64,000 bases of DNA. It comes from Paragordius varius. Lineage: Eukaryota; Nematomorpha. Below the pieces are notes generated by a model. It saw only the letters and a program-made list of their open reading frames with translations, ran no database searches and was not told the DNA's origin. The stretch is taken from assembly GCA_964247055.1 (NCBI GenBank), contig OZ176055.1, forward strand, positions 9,548,001 to 9,612,000, read 5' to 3'. The first letter of the stretch is position 1; each line of letters starts with the position of its first letter. The position numbers and the translations under genes are program-made. Below are positions 23,659 to 34,599 of this stretch, one piece after another.

Positions 23659-23993
23659 GTTTAAAGGACTTTAATTTTTGTTATTGCAATGAATGCGGTA
23701 ATGTACATATATGTCGGCCTACAACAAATTTTGGATGTTATATTGAAAACCATATAATACTAAATACAACTGCATATGGGTATTTAATAAATTTTTTTTC
23801 AAATTTAAAAATGATCTGATTTCCTTTTTCCCATTTATTTTAATTATCAATTTTACCATAAAAATGTTATTACATCTTTTAATATATATATATTTCAGAT
23901 GCGCAAATAATGCAACTTCCTGTAATTCAACGTTAAATAACATTTCAACAACTTGTTGTGTAGGCCATCTATGTAACCAAAGAGTATTTGTAG
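23659..23993 (+). CDS. Activin/BMP type I receptor-like ectodomain exons
   Basis: Exons 23659-23779 and 23899-23993 are joined by a 119-nt GT-AG intron. They encode FCYCNECGNVHICRPTTNFG C with IENHIILNTTAYG, then CANNATSCNSTLNNISTTCC followed by VGHLCNQ. The ten cysteines follow the type I TGF-beta-superfamily receptor ectodomain pattern: CYC near the start, single cysteines, and a final CC-x4-CN (compare the BMPR1 order). The domain is a small three-finger fold that binds BMP or activin ligands outside the cell. Neither a membrane segment nor a GS box or kinase exon was found downstream, so this is either a gene with long introns, a soluble decoy, or another Ly6-like protein. Several N-x-S/T sequons are present. 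The 3' exon ends with one base of a codon and would join in phase with the exon at 26095. Confidence 0.65.
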
Positions 23994-24179
23994 GTAAAAT
24001 TTTATTCTATGCCGTAAATATTTTAAAAATCTAATTTAATTATAAAACAGAAATTTTATTTTCATTCTATAATAATTAACATTGGAATGGCACTTGTTAT
24101 GTCCCGCCACCCCCCTTGTAAAAATAAGGATTCAAAAATAGAGAATAAAAATTATTTTTTAAAGCATGTTTTGTAAAAT

Positions 24180-24450
24180 TAATAGTTTATCTGGCCGAAT
24201 TTAACTCAAAAAATCCTGTGGGCCGCATGTCAAATATTTTTAATTTATTCAATTTTAAAAGCATTATTTTCTAGTTCGTATCAATTATATAGCTTATTTG
24301 GAAAAATTGTTTAGAAAATATCAATTTTACTAAGATTTTGTTAGCATATTTTTGCAAACGGCGGAGCTCCAAATTTCCACGGGCCGCACATAAAGTCTCA
24401 AAGGGCCCTATGTTGGAAATCAATGATAGAAAAATTATTTTATTCATCCG
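24180..24450. repeat. hAT-type GC-rich fragment
   Basis: CTGTGGGCCGCATGTCAAAT and CCACGGGCCGCACATAAAGT stand out in the AT-rich background and match the GGGCCGCA motif of hAT ends. Similar pieces lie near 43020-43330. Boundaries are unclear. Confidence 0.45.
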
Positions 24451-24663
24451 ATAATATCTGACAAGTTTACGATTTAACAAGGACTTTAATATTAATTTAG
24501 TAATTAAACTCGACCAATTTTAGACACCCTAAAAGAGGGCAATAGTTTATATAACGAGACAATTATATATTTAACTTTAACCGCATAAGTTATGTTTTGA
24601 AATAAATGGTACGGAATAACTTAAGTAAATTATCTTTAATATTGTTTAGTCAAATAATTTGCA

Positions 24664-24704
<41 letters not shown>

Positions 24705-24706
<2 letters not shown>

Positions 24707-25893
24707 GTGACCAGATAGGCTGTTTTTCTCAGTACAGTACTGGATTTTCAGAAAAAAACTGCGACTGTACTGCCCCCACTTTTGTACTGCTTTTTGAAAT
24801 TAAAAAGAATATGATTTTTTTATAAATATATATTAATTACCTTTTATATTCATTATTTTAGAATTTGATATAGTACCCACTGTAAAAATAACCCTATAAT
24901 TTAAAGAAATGGTTTATTTGCGGTAAAAAACTATGTCCTATTTTTAATGGGTCAATATTTTATTTTCTCCTCGAATTATACATAAAATTGGTTTTTGGAT
25001 CGGTCAAACTGCTAATGATGGCAGCCTTTCGCCCAATGGCTAAATATAAATCTCGGACGATACCGTAGATTCAGGCTAATGGCTCTTGTACTCAGGGATT
25101 CCGCAAAAAGAGATGCCTCAAAATTTAAAATTAACATTAATTTATAATATTTTAATAAGTGTATGATCAAGTTTAAAAGTTCATTTTTTGTTATAATTAT
25201 TAAACGGAAAATTATATAGAAAATTGTTATTCCCGTAACTATTAAATATAAAATTTATTATATATGGCATATGATTGAAATAACCTTTTTTTCTTAATTA
25301 AGAGTTTTTCCGTTTTCTATACTCATTAGGTGGGAGGTATGATATTACTTAATTTTTAAACTTTAATTTTTATTAGTTTTCTTATTTTTTGCATAAACAA
25401 ATTTGAGTTTTGTTGAAGCGTACTTCAAACTATTTTGAATCATGATGGAAACAGTATAACGCTTTAAGATATAATAAAACCCGTTTTCTTAATAATTCGA
25501 TGATTGAACATAATTATAGGTTCAGAAATTAAATATAAAGGTTTTTTTGCAGCAAATTTTGGTGAATTATCGTAAAAAAACTTAATTTTTATTTAACATA
25601 AATTTGAAAACGTACGAATATTTGAACAAAATTTTGAGTGAGAAAAATGTTTAGCATTATTATCGAATTATATTTATATAAAGTGTTGTAACATCTCAAC
25701 CGTTTATATCGTTTCCATCATGCTCAAACTAGTATGAAGTATGCTTCAACAAAATTTTGCTAAAAATTAAATTTTTGAAAGTAACTCGTAAAGGTCAAAA
25801 CCAAAAGCACCATGATAATCCTGATATTAACCTATCTAAAAACAGGCAAAATATGTTTTAATTTTGTACTGCGAGTTCGAAATTCTGGTCACA

Positions 25894-25894
<1 letters not shown>
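24705..25894. mobile_element. TIR element inserted in a TA microsatellite
   Basis: It opens ATGTGACCAGA and closes TCTGGTCACAT, an 11-bp inverted repeat, and is flanked on the left by (TA)n at 24668-24704 and on the right by (TA)n from 25897. Inside the ends GTACTG motifs recur (CAGTACAGTACTGG; TTGTACTGC). The 1.19-kb interior holds no transposase frame but contains a second inverted-repeat element of family E. Confidence 0.6.
25400..25765. mobile_element. Family E inverted-repeat element, nested
   Basis: The left arm TTTTGTTGAAGCGTACTTCA with CATGATGGAAACAGTATAA is mirrored by the right arm, CGTTTATATCGTTTCCATCA then TGAAGTATGCTTCAACAAAA. The arms are about 55 bp with some mismatches around a 240-bp centre. 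Relatives are at 6170-6460 and 43620-43930. Confidence 0.6.

Positions 25895-25896
<2 letters not shown>

Positions 25897-25940
<44 letters not shown>
25897..25940. repeat. (TA)n microsatellite
   Basis: Uninterrupted TA dinucleotides, continuing the run at 24668-24704 that appears to have been split by the inserted element. Other TA tracts are at 26957-27006, 30941-30970, 50636-50669 and 58838-58862. Confidence 0.9.
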
Positions 25941-25943
<3 letters not shown>

Positions 25944-26094
25944 AAGCATAGACGTATGTTAAATAGTAATTGAAGAACCATGTATTTAGTTAGCGTGGTT
26001 AATCAATAAGCAATTATAAATCATAGAGCTAAGTATTTTTTTAAGCTTTGTGTTATAATAATCCCTTAAAATTTTCGTTTTATCTACATATTAG

Positions 26095-26860
26095 CTTCAT
26101 TGGGATACCTTCGTAGAATCCGTTTTGAGAGACGTGGTCCCAATCCATTTTCCACAACTTTAGTATACATGAATAAATATATGTCGGTACAAAGGTTGGA
26201 GATTGGTGCCATAGATATGTCAACTATAAAGGAAATGGTTTAATTTTTCATTATGCAAATTTACAATATTTTGATTTGTGATTAAAACGAATTCGAATAT
26301 GTTAAATAATAATTACTTAACGGATTTTTAAGTTAAAATATCATTGAACTGATTAAAACTCGAAGTTTCATGATGTAACTAAGCTTACTTCGACTGTAAA
26401 TTTTAAACACTCATATATAAATGGGCAAAAGGCAAAAGATATTACCTAATATTGCGTGGCTGTTTGAATGACACATAAGCAGATATTTATAATTTTAAAA
26501 GTGAATCAAAAGAAGCCGCGGTCTGAGTACCACTGGGTTAAACGACCCACATTTTTCATTTTGTTGCATATGTTTTAAAAAATTGATAAGGTTTAATTTA
26601 TCTGTGCCGATTTTCAAAATGTCAATTGGTTTATTATAACCATAACTCCAAAAAATTTTTGGGTTCAGCTTTTTAAAACACAACACATGGCTTGAATATA
26701 AATTTATTATAAATTATCAATCTTTTTTCATAGAGTTTTGGTGAAATGACATTTTTTCCCTTGTTCAATAAATTATATCGTATCCAAATAACTCCGTATT
26801 TTCGTCACAAGCTGGTAACTGCTTATCAAGTAACATGTTATTATCTCAGAACTGGAAACG
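26095..26860 (+). CDS. Two unrecognised coding exons
   Basis: Exons 26095-26237 and 26734-26860 have good acceptors (ATTAG, TTTTTTCATAG) and donors, join in phase and are visibly less AT-rich than their surroundings. They encode SLGYLRRIRFERRGPNPFST, TLVYMNKYMSVQRLEIGAID, then SFGEMTFFPLFNKLYRIQIT and PYFRHKLVTAYQVTCYYLRT. There is no signal, membrane segment or motif I know. The first exon starts in a phase that would accept the receptor-like exon ending at 23993, but the 2.1-kb gap and lack of a membrane segment make a single gene unproven. Start and stop exons are not seen. Confidence 0.45.
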
Positions 26861-26950
26861 GTATGAATATGCTTTAAAAAGATTTTTCTAAAGATCACAC
26901 TCCATTTTTTACTGCCTGATAGTAAGGGCGTCCATTGCTAAAATTTTTAT

Positions 26951-26956
<6 letters not shown>

Positions 26957-27006
<50 letters not shown>
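26957..27006. repeat. (TA)n microsatellite
   Basis: About 25 uninterrupted TA units. Confidence 0.9.
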
Positions 27007-27009
<3 letters not shown>

Positions 27010-27054
27010 TTTTACTTAGTATGTAAACTCAGTCATTTAAGGATTTCAATATTT

Positions 27055-27612
27055 AACACATTGATTCAAATTGGGGTATCTAAATACCCCAGAATAAATT
27101 ATAGTTAGGATTTTTAAAAAACTACTGAAGGAAACGGTCTCAATTTAAATTTATGCTTCTATCCTAATAAAAATTATATAAAAATGCCAAAATACCTAAA
27201 TAAAATTTTGTTTTGAAAAAAAAGTTCCATGTCAAACTACTTCGGCGCCATTTTTATTTTACAAAATTTTTGCAAAATATCGTCTTCATTTAATTTTAAG
27301 GGTAAAACTAAAACTATTTTTTATTTAAATTACATTTAACATTGATAGAAATAGAAAAAGCGGTTTATTTTGTATTATTTTTCATTTTTACCATTGCACA
27401 CATGTCACGTTGACTAAATCTTTACCTTTCGGTTTGGCTTAAGATAAAATATATCAAGTATTTTAAAATAAAAATATTTATATATTTCGGTTTATTAATG
27501 TTATTTCCTTCCATATTTTTTAAAAAATTTAATTTTAAACAGGACTGGGGTATTACTAACCCAATTTGATTCGAAGGACTAAAACGAATGTGTTGTATCC
27601 AAGTGTTAAACC
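27055..27612 (+). mobile_element. Repeat family B, copy 2
   Basis: It starts AACACATTGATTCAA then ATTGGGGTATCTAAATACCC, and ends with a related ACCCCAATTTGATT-like palindromic stem and the tail CGAATGTGTTGTATCCAAG TGTTAAA. The body matches the copies at 32085 and 44380 nearly base for base over several hundred bp. It is non-coding and about 560 bp. Confidence 0.85.
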
Positions 27613-28480
27613 CAAATATACATTCATAATTTGTTAAATATATAAGCGCACTCAATAGATAAAAAAATGTCTTTCGAAAAAACCGATAGCTTGTATGGGA
27701 TTAATTTTATCAGAATCGCTACTTTTGATTTGTAATAAATTTAATATAGAATACATTATTTAAATTAACATTTTTATAACATTAAATGATGAGAAAAGCA
27801 AAACATGTCAAACAAACAAAATTTTAAGGGTAAAAACTTTCCAAACTTTGACGTTTAAATTTTGGTAGCTATGCACTAATTAATTAGTTAAAACTTAAAA
27901 TAACATAAAAATTATATAAATATTCAAAATGAAAAGTATATGACACAATTTCAATTAATAATAAAATTTTATGGTTAGGAGTATGTGTTAAAAAAACTTT
28001 GAAAGATAGCAAGTTTCAGTTAAATTTATTTGATGAGATTTCTACACCGGTTACAATGGAATCTTTAATATTTCCATACGCCTTTTAAAATAGTTTACAT
28101 ATGGATTGTGTTATTTATAGTTTTGTCTATTTTAGTTTAATAAATTATTAGAAATTTTTTATAAGCGATAAATTTATAATTTATCTTTGTATGTATTATT
28201 TATTTAGTGGGCCCAATGACATGGATACCCAGGAAATTGAAGGCGACATTAAATAATTTTACAATATATGACATAATATGTCAGCTGTGTTTTTGGCCAC
28301 CAACACAACACATCTGTCATGAATGTGTTGCATACACTATGGATATGAATCCATACGTTTATAGAATAAATTATAATTAATTTAATGCATACAAATATAT
28401 ATATATGCATATCTAGTGTAATCATAAGATATTACCGGTTAAAGAAGTCAGAGAAAAGTGTGCAAGTGATAATTGGATAT
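27613..28480. other. Intergenic, nothing recognised
   Basis: AT-rich, with no supported feature. Confidence 0.4.
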
Positions 28481-29310
28481 AGCCCTTATTGCAATTTCTA
28501 ATATTGAGCGACAAACAACAAGTTGAGTTGGCCAAAAAAATAGCGTTTTAGTTTTATTATTTACTAATTATTTCGAATTTTGTGCCTGATAAAAAAATGC
28601 ATCACGCATTGTCATCGGGAGAAAATTGTTTTTAAAAGTTATTGTTTGCTGGCAGAAACATATGATAAACATGCTATATTGATTACACATGTAAAACATG
28701 TTTCAAGATAATATTTGTAATCTCATGTAAAAGAATATGGGCGCTCTGGTAGACTACACAACTGACGCAGAAGTGCAAGAGTTATTGAGCGTCAAATCGA
28801 AAATCGCAAAAGACTTGAAATCCTGTTTAATGTCACCAAAGGTAATTATTTTTGCATTGAATTGTGTAGGATGATAAAAAATGGCTTTATTTTGTAAATC
28901 TAAAGCGGAAAAATTATGGATCGGCAAGAAGACCTTGCTCTGTGTGCATTCTAAATTTTTACAAACTTTAATACACAAATCTATTTTCAAATGACAAATT
29001 TAAACAATACAGTAATCAAAAAAGACCAGAATTGACTAGAAGACATGGTAAAGTCATTTTTCTGCATGACACTCCGATTTTTAAATCAATGAAAGATATC
29101 TTGGGATCGCTTCGATAGGAAAGATCCGCTTGTATCCTGACCTGGCGCCATCAAACTAATAATACGCATCAATGGGGCATACCCTCGCAAGGCAAAATTT
29201 AAATAATTTGAAAGATGTTAGAAACTGACTTGGCGAATGGTTTTCCGCAAAAGACAATCCTACGTAAGAGATGGGCGAAATATATAGAAGCCGATGTCCA
29301 ATCTTTAAAA
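28480..29310 (+). pseudogene. Mariner transposase relic, plus strand
   Basis: It starts with the same AGTTGAGTTGGCCAAAAA leader as the copy at 6950. Fragments matching mariner include GALVDYTTDAEVQELLSVKS in a shifted frame and the C-terminal SMGHTLARQNLNNLKD with LGEWFSAKDN and EMGEIYRSR. There are many stops and shifts and the middle is reduced. A dead DNA transposon. Confidence 0.65.
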
Positions 29311-30230
29311 TAAATTTTATTTCAAAAAAAGTCCACCAGCTTGAACACATTTCCCCATTTACCAGGTGATATAATGACATGCCAAGGAAACAGTTTGTTT
29401 TTTGCGGTAAACCATTTGAATTTTCCAATCTTTACCAAAATATTGAAGGCAAGCTATGCAAGCGTGTGCTCCATTGATGTGAATAGATAAAAGTCAGATG
29501 GCGCAGGTCAGGAGAGTACAATCGATGTTGAACAATTTTCATAAAAAGATGTTCTTCACTGGTTTTGCCGTGCATGACGAAGCATTTTGTTGTTTCAAAT
29601 TCTTGCGATGTCTTCTGGCCCATTCCGTCATTTTTCGGATAAAACATGTTTTAAATTAATAAATTTGTGGCGATAGAGTTATATAATAATCCACGGCACT
29701 CCTGAAGTTTATAATACATAATACCACTCTTATCCCATCCGAGACAGGAGCTCTTCTTGCCGAAGCGATTTACTTGAGGCGTTGATGATCCGGCCTGGCA
29801 AAGTAGGGAATTTTTCTGCTTTGGATTTACAAAATAAATTAACTTCTCATCATCCGTCGCAATTTAGTGCAAAAATGATTTTATTTCGTGACTTTGAGGC
29901 GTGATTTCGCAAGTCACTTGGAAATTTCAATATTCTTCTCTTAAAATGTTTGGGACCCATTTGAGGAGATTATTTGTCTTTCCACGCGTAGACATCTGGT
30001 GATTATTTTTTGTGGTAAATGTGATGCGTCCGCTATTAACTTTAAGTTGGGTCATCGTCTCTTTATCGTTTTCGCAGTTCTGTTACCTAAATAGAGTGTC
30101 CAACTTTTATATTAAAATCACAACTTTAAACCATATCCACATGTTTTTATCGATTGTTCACCATATGTTTCTGCTAATAAACGATGACTTTTAACTTATT
30201 TTAATCAATTACAGGCATAAAATTTGACAT
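29310..30230 (-). pseudogene. Mariner transposase relic, minus strand
   Basis: On the minus strand: MSNFMPVID at 30230, then QKHMVNN-like debris. A WVPNILREEY piece and SFLH with DDEKLIYF (first catalytic region) follow, then QAGSSTPQVNRFGKKSSCLG WDKSG, MHGKTSEEHLF, LYSPDLRHLTFIYSHQWS and a C-terminal NGLPQKTNCFLGMSLYHLVN. The order follows mariner transposase throughout. It abuts the plus-strand relic tail to tail. Several frame breaks; inactive. Confidence 0.72.
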
Positions 30231-30391
30231 GATTACTGAATGATGATGATTCGGTGATGCTAACATTATTATCACAAAGGATTTTGATTTAAAAATGTGT
30301 TTGACTTCAAATTTTAAGGTTTGTTAAAAACTTAACTTATATATAACTTAAAAAAACGATTCTTTTCGCCAATATAAGGTGATAATTTTTT

Positions 30392-30434
30392 ATTTGGTGG
30401 CGCGCGGGCAAAAGGTTGGGAACCACTGGTTTAG
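30392..30434. repeat. hAT-type terminal fragment
   Basis: GGCGCGCGGGCAAAAGGTTG continuing GGAACCACTGG is the complement of the widespread hAT end CAGTGGTTCCCAACC. The matching opposite end was not found; ACCACTGGGTT near 26531 may be another remnant. Confidence 0.5.
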
Positions 30435-30729
30435 TATTAATATAGTATTTTTTGGATGAACCATTTAGCTTTCAGTAAAAAAATTAATTAGCAAAATATG
30501 CTTAAATTTTGCAATTTCCAGATGTAGAGCAGTTACCAAAAATGGGTAATATCTTATCACTTGTTCAAAACCAAAAGCACTTAGCATTTCTCCATCAAAC
30601 ATTTATATATGGATATTTTTTGTGTGCTCTATGTTAGAGGCATGTAGTCAATTAACCACCGTTAGCGATATTATTTCATTTCGGTTTTGTAATGAGCTTT
30701 TGAGGATAGTTTTATAATTTAGAAATGGA

Positions 30730-30930
30730 TAATACTTTGTTTTCCGTCTGCGGCCTTTTCCTATCCCGTTTACTTTTACATAGCATTATATTCTTGTCCA
30801 AAGAATTTCCTCGTATTAGGTGTCCAAAGCAGCTGAATTTTGGTTATTTTACAGTGTGGTGCTATTTGGAGTTTAGGTTTTCGTTATCAGTGTTTTTATA
30901 TTGTTCTTCCATGGAGCACGAGGTAATATT
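30730..30930 (-). pseudogene. LINE C-terminal fragment
   Basis: The minus strand encodes KFSCFGHLIRGNSLDKNIML followed by CKSKRDRKRPQTENK. This resembles the YFGHIMR..LEK.IMLGKVEGKR..GRPRT tail found after the reverse transcriptase in many non-LTR retrotransposons (CR1/RTE/Jockey-like). Upstream stops and the absence of RT motifs show a short dead fragment. The family cannot be fixed. Confidence 0.5.
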
Positions 30931-30932
30931 TC

Positions 30933-30974
<42 letters not shown>

Positions 30975-31045
30975 ATCAGAATGTATCAAATTTTGGTTGT
31001 GCGTTTTTGATTTATTTAGATAGAGTTGATCATAAGCTTATATGA

Positions 31046-32080
31046 ATAAATTTGGAGATCAAGCGCATACAAATAATCACATAAAACCAAAAACAGCTGT
31101 TATCCATATATTCGCCTTAAACTAGATGGTAAAAATGCTTAACGCCTAAAATTTTACCATATGTATGTATTAATATAATTAACATCTAAATATCAAAATT
31201 GCTTAAATAGATTAAAAAATAAATATTTTTAGCGACATTTCAACTGTTTTTTTATAAGTTACGCATCGTAATTCAATTATACAATAGAGTTATAGAGCTT
31301 TGCCTTCTGGCTTAAAAAGTATGGCCAGAATACTCAAAATGCTTTTTTTTCAGATATAATACCATCGCCTTGAACTAAAATATAAAACGTACAAAGTGCC
31401 AAATTTGACATGTTGATAATTCAGGGTCAAAAAAGTGGATTATTTAATTTTGGATAAACTTCCTCGCTATCAGAATTTAGAAAAATCTGATGGCGTAAAA
31501 CTTTTATTCAAGTAATCTATTCTGAATATTATTTTGCTATAAATTTTTATTTATTAATCAAATTGACAAAAACGTGCTAATTAATAAATAATAGAGAAAA
31601 ATATAAATTTACTTGTTTTTATAAATTTTAGATTTATAAAGCGACATATCTTAAATGCTAATTTTTTTTCAAATTCAATCAAAAAATTTTATTTATGGAT
31701 AATTAATGTCCAAAAATATAATCAAATATCAGTTTATGAAAACGTGTTTTATTCAGAATAAACTTTCTATAATAATCAAAGAAATTTACTCGTTGAATAC
31801 CAGAGATGCAACATAAGCTTATTGAGTAAAATTAGAGACAAAATACTAAATTATTTCTGTATAAAAATAAGATGTAAATAATATTAGTGAAATAATATTT
31901 GAAAAGCATATATTTTGATATTTTATATACCATAAGCAAATCACTTGTTTATGCTAAAAATTAAAATTATTGATTTAAGCGTTGTATTACATTTATAAAA
32001 TTTGACATGTTAAAATGGTCATTAGATAATTTTATGAATACTTTTAAAATTATTAAATATATATTTGCAATAATTCTTAC
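31046..32080. other. Intergenic, nothing recognised
   Basis: AT-rich DNA after a (TA)n run at 30941-30970. No gene or repeat family identified. Confidence 0.4.
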
Positions 32081-32084
32081 ACTT

Positions 32085-32625
32085 CGATTCGAATTGGGGT
32101 ATCTAAATACCCCAGACTAAATTTAGGTTAGGATATTTAAAAAACTTCTGAAGGAAACGGTCCCAATTTAATTATATGCTTCTATCCTAAAAAAATTATA
32201 TGAATATGCCGAAATATCTAAATAAAATTTTGTGAAAAAAAAGTTCCATGTCAAACTACTTCGACGCCATTTTTATTTTTCAAAATTTTTGCAAAGTATC
32301 GTCTTAATTTAATTTTAAGGGTAAAATTAAAGCTAATTTTTTATTTAAATTACATCTAACATTGATAGAAATAGAAAAAGCGGTTTATTTTGTATTGTTT
32401 TCTAATTTACCATTTCACATGTCACGTTGACGAAATTTTTACCTTTAGGTTTTAGCTTAAAATAAGTAATATCAAGTATTTTTGAATAAAATTTTTAATA
32501 TATTTCGGTTTATTAATGTTATATAAGTGCAAAATCTTGCCATGGCTTTGATTCCTTCCTTATTTTTTAATCCAATTACCCCAATTTAAATCAAAGGACT
32601 GGAAATGTGTTGTTATTGGCCATAT
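32085..32625 (+). mobile_element. Repeat family B, copy 3
   Basis: Starts CACTTCGATTCGA then ATTGGGGTATCTAAATACCC. The body TCAAACTACTTCGACGCCAT, CATGTCACGTTGACGAAATT and TTTAGCTTAAAATAAGTAAT is shared with the other copies. The 3' end is slightly deleted (ACCCCAATTTAAATCAAAGG followed by a shortened tail). Confidence 0.85.
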
Positions 32626-32910
32626 AAATTTCAATTCTTAATAAATAAAGTTTTATACATGAATAAAAAGTGGATAGCAAAAACCATCAATTTTCCACAA
32701 AAATACCAAATTAACAGCATTCAATATATATCGCCCAGGGTGTGCACCTAGACATTGGTAAATATATTTAATGAACGAGAGATTGAAAAAAACTGAAATT
32801 ATCATTTTTCGGGTTTTAACAATATTTATTGAAAGATGTAAATCATTACTTATCAATTTTAAAAACTGATCGAATTCGTTAAATAAATCTATATTTTTTT
32901 ATTAAAATAT

Positions 32911-33064
32911 TACACTAGCATATGGCATAAAATATTATTAGTCCATAAAAGAATAAAAAACAGCCCAGTTGTATATACACATATCCATAGTATCCCTATG
33001 TTTTTTTTAAAAAAACATTTTTTTATTTTATGGACCAATATTGTTTAATGCCATACGCTACTGT
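32911..33064. mobile_element. Hairpin MITE
   Basis: ACACTAGCATATGGCATAAA ... TTAGTCCATAAAA at the left is mirrored by TTTTATGGACCAATATTGTT and TAATGCCATACGCTACTGT at the right. The arms are about 45 bp with a 50-bp centre. Different sequence from the hairpin at 22881. Confidence 0.7.
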
Positions 33065-33400
33065 ATATGAAATAAATTAATTTGCCGTATGATAATTTTT
33101 TTTTCTACATTGTTAAACAAAACAACATTAAAATTATGTGTGCGATCTAATATGATTGATTGAAATTAATTTTTTATTTTTATAAGAAGATGATCGTTAT
33201 TATAATATAATTCTGAAGTGATGTATTGTTGTGGACTGGAGCTTGTTTTTTCTAGATTACATATTCTATCTTTTTGGTAATGAAAACAATTATCTCAATA
33301 ATCACTCCATTGCAAATATATTATCTAATATATAACATAATTTTAACAAGGGTAGTAATTAGTTAGGATATACACTTGAAAACAACTAAATCTCCCTCCC

Positions 33401-33411
33401 CTATATAAATA
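33401..33411 (+). promoter_or_regulatory. TATA box of glycine-rich gene
   Basis: CTATATAAATA lies about 78 bp before the preferred ATG at 33479 and would place transcription start near 33430. It is preceded by a pyrimidine-rich CTCCCTCCC. Confidence 0.65.
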
Positions 33412-33478
33412 GGTGATGTAACTTTATTTCTAAAATTTTGATTTATCTTGTTGCACCATTCTAAGATCTTTACAATTA

Positions 33479-34029
33479 ATGTCAAACCAAATTTCTGGAT
33501 CTAGGGTAAATTGTTATATTTATATATATTTTTAAATACCAGTTTTAAACATTTAATTACTAAAAGAAGTGTCTTAGCATATACTTGCTTTATTCCAAAA
33601 TCCTTTTTAAAAATAATTAAAACACTCTAGTCTATATGATTTCACCTTGAACTATTATTGCTATTTTACATAAATCTCTTCTATGTCATACAGTTGTTTG
33701 GAGTCATTGCAACAACCCTGCTTGTCGTTTTATGCGCCATCTTCCTAAACAGCAACAATAAGGGATGTGTGGAAGCTCTGTCTCATCCCAGATGGGGTTG
33801 GGGTGGCGGTTGGAGAAGGCCTTTTGGCGGTTATGGCGGATACGGAGGATATGGTGGTTACTATGGTAACCCATATGGCGGCGGTTACTATGGCAACGCA
33901 TATGGTGGATATGGCGGATACGGTGGTTACTATGGAGGCGGTTATGGACGCCCCTACTATGGAGGGTATGGGGGTGGTTATGGCGGTGGATATGGACGCC
34001 CATGGGGTGGCGGATGGCATGGACGGTAA
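33479..34029 (+). CDS. Glycine/tyrosine-rich secreted protein
   Basis: Preferred model: exon 33479-33505 (MSNQISGSR) spliced over a 188-nt GT-AG intron to exon 33694-34029, giving 120 residues in one frame. A hydrophobic segment, LFGVIATTLLVVLCAIF, forms a signal or anchor, followed by NSNNKGCVEALSHPRW and then 70 residues of GGY, GGYY, YGNPYGGG and GYGRP repeats. An unspliced start at 33658 (MLFYINLFYV) is possible but leaves a less usual leader. A good TATA box lies upstream and AATAAATAAAT polyadenylation signals at 34270. The exon is far more GC-rich than its surroundings because of GGN and TAC/TAT codons. Such proteins are typically secreted structural, cuticle-like or antimicrobial low-complexity proteins; the exact role is unknown. 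Confidence 0.85.
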
Positions 34030-34599
34030 TGATTGAATTGCATTTTATACGTTTTTGGATTTATTCTTTTTGGAAAGTTTTTTCTCACAAATTTAATTTA
34101 TACAGATTTATTTTTATTAATCATAACAACCAAATGTTTTTACATATCTAGATTCCGTGGTTGAAATGGTGTGTGCTTCTAAATTCATAGTGTCTTCTCA
34201 ATAATTACCCTCTCCCTCATACCAACATTCTCAAAAATATATTATAACATTATTATTATTAGTTTGACAAATAAATAAATTATTCACGATTTAAATGCGA
34301 GTATACTTAATTGGATGTGTTTTTATTTTGGGCCTATGGTTCATAAATAATGTCATCTGAAAGAGTTTTTCTATCGAAATAAATTAGCCGTAGTGTCGGT
34401 ATCGATATTACTCTAACCAATCTGCCAATACTTTCAGGCAAAAATCAGGATATTTTAACAGTGGACTCTAAAAAATAAGAACATAGTTTTGAAAAGAATA
34501 CACCGCAATAACATTTAAGTTTATAGGAAATCTATTATTTTATTTTTGTCTATAGGCTTATTCAGATTTTGCCTATCTCACGTGATATATAAATGCCCT

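Noticed and set aside
33704-34036. Long open frames on both strands over the glycine-rich gene
   Set aside because: They are by-products of the GGN/TAY codon repeat; only the plus frame with a signal segment, splice sites and TATA box makes biological sense.
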